NCBI RefSeq assembly: GCF_020164745.1
Contig: NZ_JAIUGV010000020.1
Location: 1 to 64,000 of the forward strand
DNA from: Mesorhizobium sp. ES1-4
GTDB lineage: Bacteria > Pseudomonadota > Alphaproteobacteria > Rhizobiales > Rhizobiaceae
DNA length: 64,000 bases
Direction: 5' to 3'
The notes beneath the pieces were generated by a model. That model was not told where the DNA came from. It did no database searches and was given only the letters and a program-made list of their open reading frames with translations. Position 1 is the stretch's first letter. Every line of letters begins with the position of its first letter. Of this stretch, positions 63,337 through 64,000 are shown piece by piece. A program made the translations under genes and the position numbers.

Positions 63337-63941
63337 CAGCCTAACCTCGGCACCCAGTAGATGAGCAAGTAGATCGGGATCCAGGTGAGAACCACGAAGT
63401 CCCAGTAGAAGACGTTGTCGCCGACGTCGCCGAAGCGCCGGCCGCTGTAGCCATGGCGGGTGAACATGAGCACGGTCAGCACGATCGTGTCGCCCACATC
63501 GGTGATCAGATGCGTGGTGTGCAGCCCAAGCAGCACCCAAAGCATCGACCCGTACGCATTTGTGTCCCAGTAGATGTTCAACGCCGGAAACTCGAACCAG
63601 CGCACGACCAGCGGGGCGAGACCGAACAGGCACATCACGACCATGCCGATCCGCACCGGCGAGATCGCGCAATGCTCGGCGTAGCGTTTGAGGATATGGT
63701 TCGGCACCAGGCTGGCGATCAGCAACAGGGTGACGATCGTGCCAGGCCAATGGTTGGGTTCGGGGGCGCTGAGGCGCCAGTTGGGCCATGACATCGCTAG
63801 ATAGAGATAAGCGCCGGCCGCCAGCGCGAAGCCCGTCCCTTCCAGCGCCATGAAGCCAAGCGTGCCCCACCATGTCGGACTGCGTGGACCATGTCCGAAC
63901 GTGGGCAGGCCGGAAAGGTCGGCGACGGGCCGCTGGTTCAT
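63336..63941 (-). CDS. Cytochrome c oxidase subunit III-like protein
   Basis: 201 residues, five membrane segments. Subunit III motifs: TWWGTLGFMALEGTGFALAAGAYLYLA (conserved Glu), WPGTIVTLLLIASLVPNHILKRYAEHC, GSMLWVLLGLHTTHLITDVGD and YWDFVVLTWIPIYLLIYW. Shorter than the seven-helix mitochondrial type, like the five-helix form of alternative oxidases. ATG 63941 overlaps the stop of the preceding gene (ATGA). Confidence 0.9.
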   Translation of the reverse strand: MNQRPVADLSGLPTFGHGPRSPTWWGTLGFMALEGTGFALAAGAYLYLAMSWPNWRLSAPEPNHWPGTIVTLLLIASLVPNHILKRYAEHCAISPVRIGMVVMCLFGLAPLVVRWFEFPALNIYWDTNAYGSMLWVLLGLHTTHLITDVGDTIVLTVLMFTRHGYSGRRFGDVGDNVFYWDFVVLTWIPIYLLIYWVPRLG

Positions 63942-64000
63942 TGCTCGTCCTCCGGATCGCCTTTGGGCCAGAACCAGCCGACAAGCGTGACCGCTATCGG
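63938..64000 (-). CDS. C-terminal end of upstream oxidase gene (probably subunit I), partial
   Basis: Only the last 20 codons are in the window: PIAVTLVGWFWPKGDPEDEQ and stop. A membrane-helix end followed by a short polar tail just before subunit III is the usual place of subunit I (CtaD). The identification rests on position and the WFWP pattern; the rest lies beyond the window. Confidence 0.55.
   Translation of the reverse strand, partial: PIAVTLVGWFWPKGDPEDEQ

Overview
The window looks like a chromosomal stretch of a Mesorhizobium-like alphaproteobacterium (Rhizobiales). Supporting signs are high GC content, many solute-binding-protein ABC importers with GntR-type regulators, several HWE/HisKA_2-type sensor kinases, a palindromic repeat of a kind familiar from rhizobial genomes, DUF768-like and DUF4142 small proteins, rhizobial-type LigD/Ku repair genes, and a PQQ cluster. 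The genus is an inference from gene content; no rRNA or housekeeping marker is present.

Layout. 0-2.8 kb: an exported repeat protein cut by the window edge, a YcgN-type cysteine protein, a small periplasmic protein and a SIMPL-domain protein. 2.8-4.4 kb: a CAT-anticodon tRNA (probably tRNA-Ile2) with a tyrosine integrase whose reading frame runs antisense into the tRNA, plus an excisionase-like gene; this is one end of an integrated element or its remnant. 4.6-13.0 kb: a sugar-type catabolic and import locus (GntR/HutC regulator, Gfo/Idh/MocA oxidoreductase, binding protein, two permeases, double-SIS isomerase/deglycase, ROK kinase, ATPase). 13.1-20.6 kb: a polyamine/opine-type ABC importer, a GntR/FCD regulator, a fumarylacetoacetase-like hydrolase, an amidohydrolase and a V4R-like protein. 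A nearly identical promoter box stands before the importer and before the hydrolase genes, so they probably form one regulon.

20.6-54 kb is an accessory, decaying region. It holds an ArdC antirestriction gene, a parB gene cut and joined directly to an N-terminally truncated E1-type dehydrogenase gene, and frameshifted remnants of nadE, a second ligD, a ClC channel, a GGDEF protein, a DUF3606 gene and a DUF6894-like gene. A frameshifted ku is also here. Between them lie apparently intact genes: ligD (ligase plus polymerase only), a GGDEF-EAL protein, CsbD, an orphan peptide with a lasso-leader-like motif, three HWE/HisKA_2-type kinases (one with a canonical LOV domain), a receiver protein, xthA, and a complete sugar ABC importer preceded by a perfect LacI-type operator and containing an internal attenuator.

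54-64 kb: compact metabolic operons. pqqABCDE (minus strand, including a 31-codon pqqA) makes the PQQ cofactor. The plus-strand genes 58.1-61.7 kb encode the binding protein, beta-propeller, ATPase and permease that accompany PQQ-dependent alcohol dehydrogenase systems. Convergent to them is a cytochrome c / CtaG-like / small membrane protein / subunit III / subunit I oxidase cluster. Together they suggest periplasmic PQQ-dependent oxidation of an alcohol with electrons delivered to a dedicated haem-copper oxidase; the dehydrogenase itself is not in the window.
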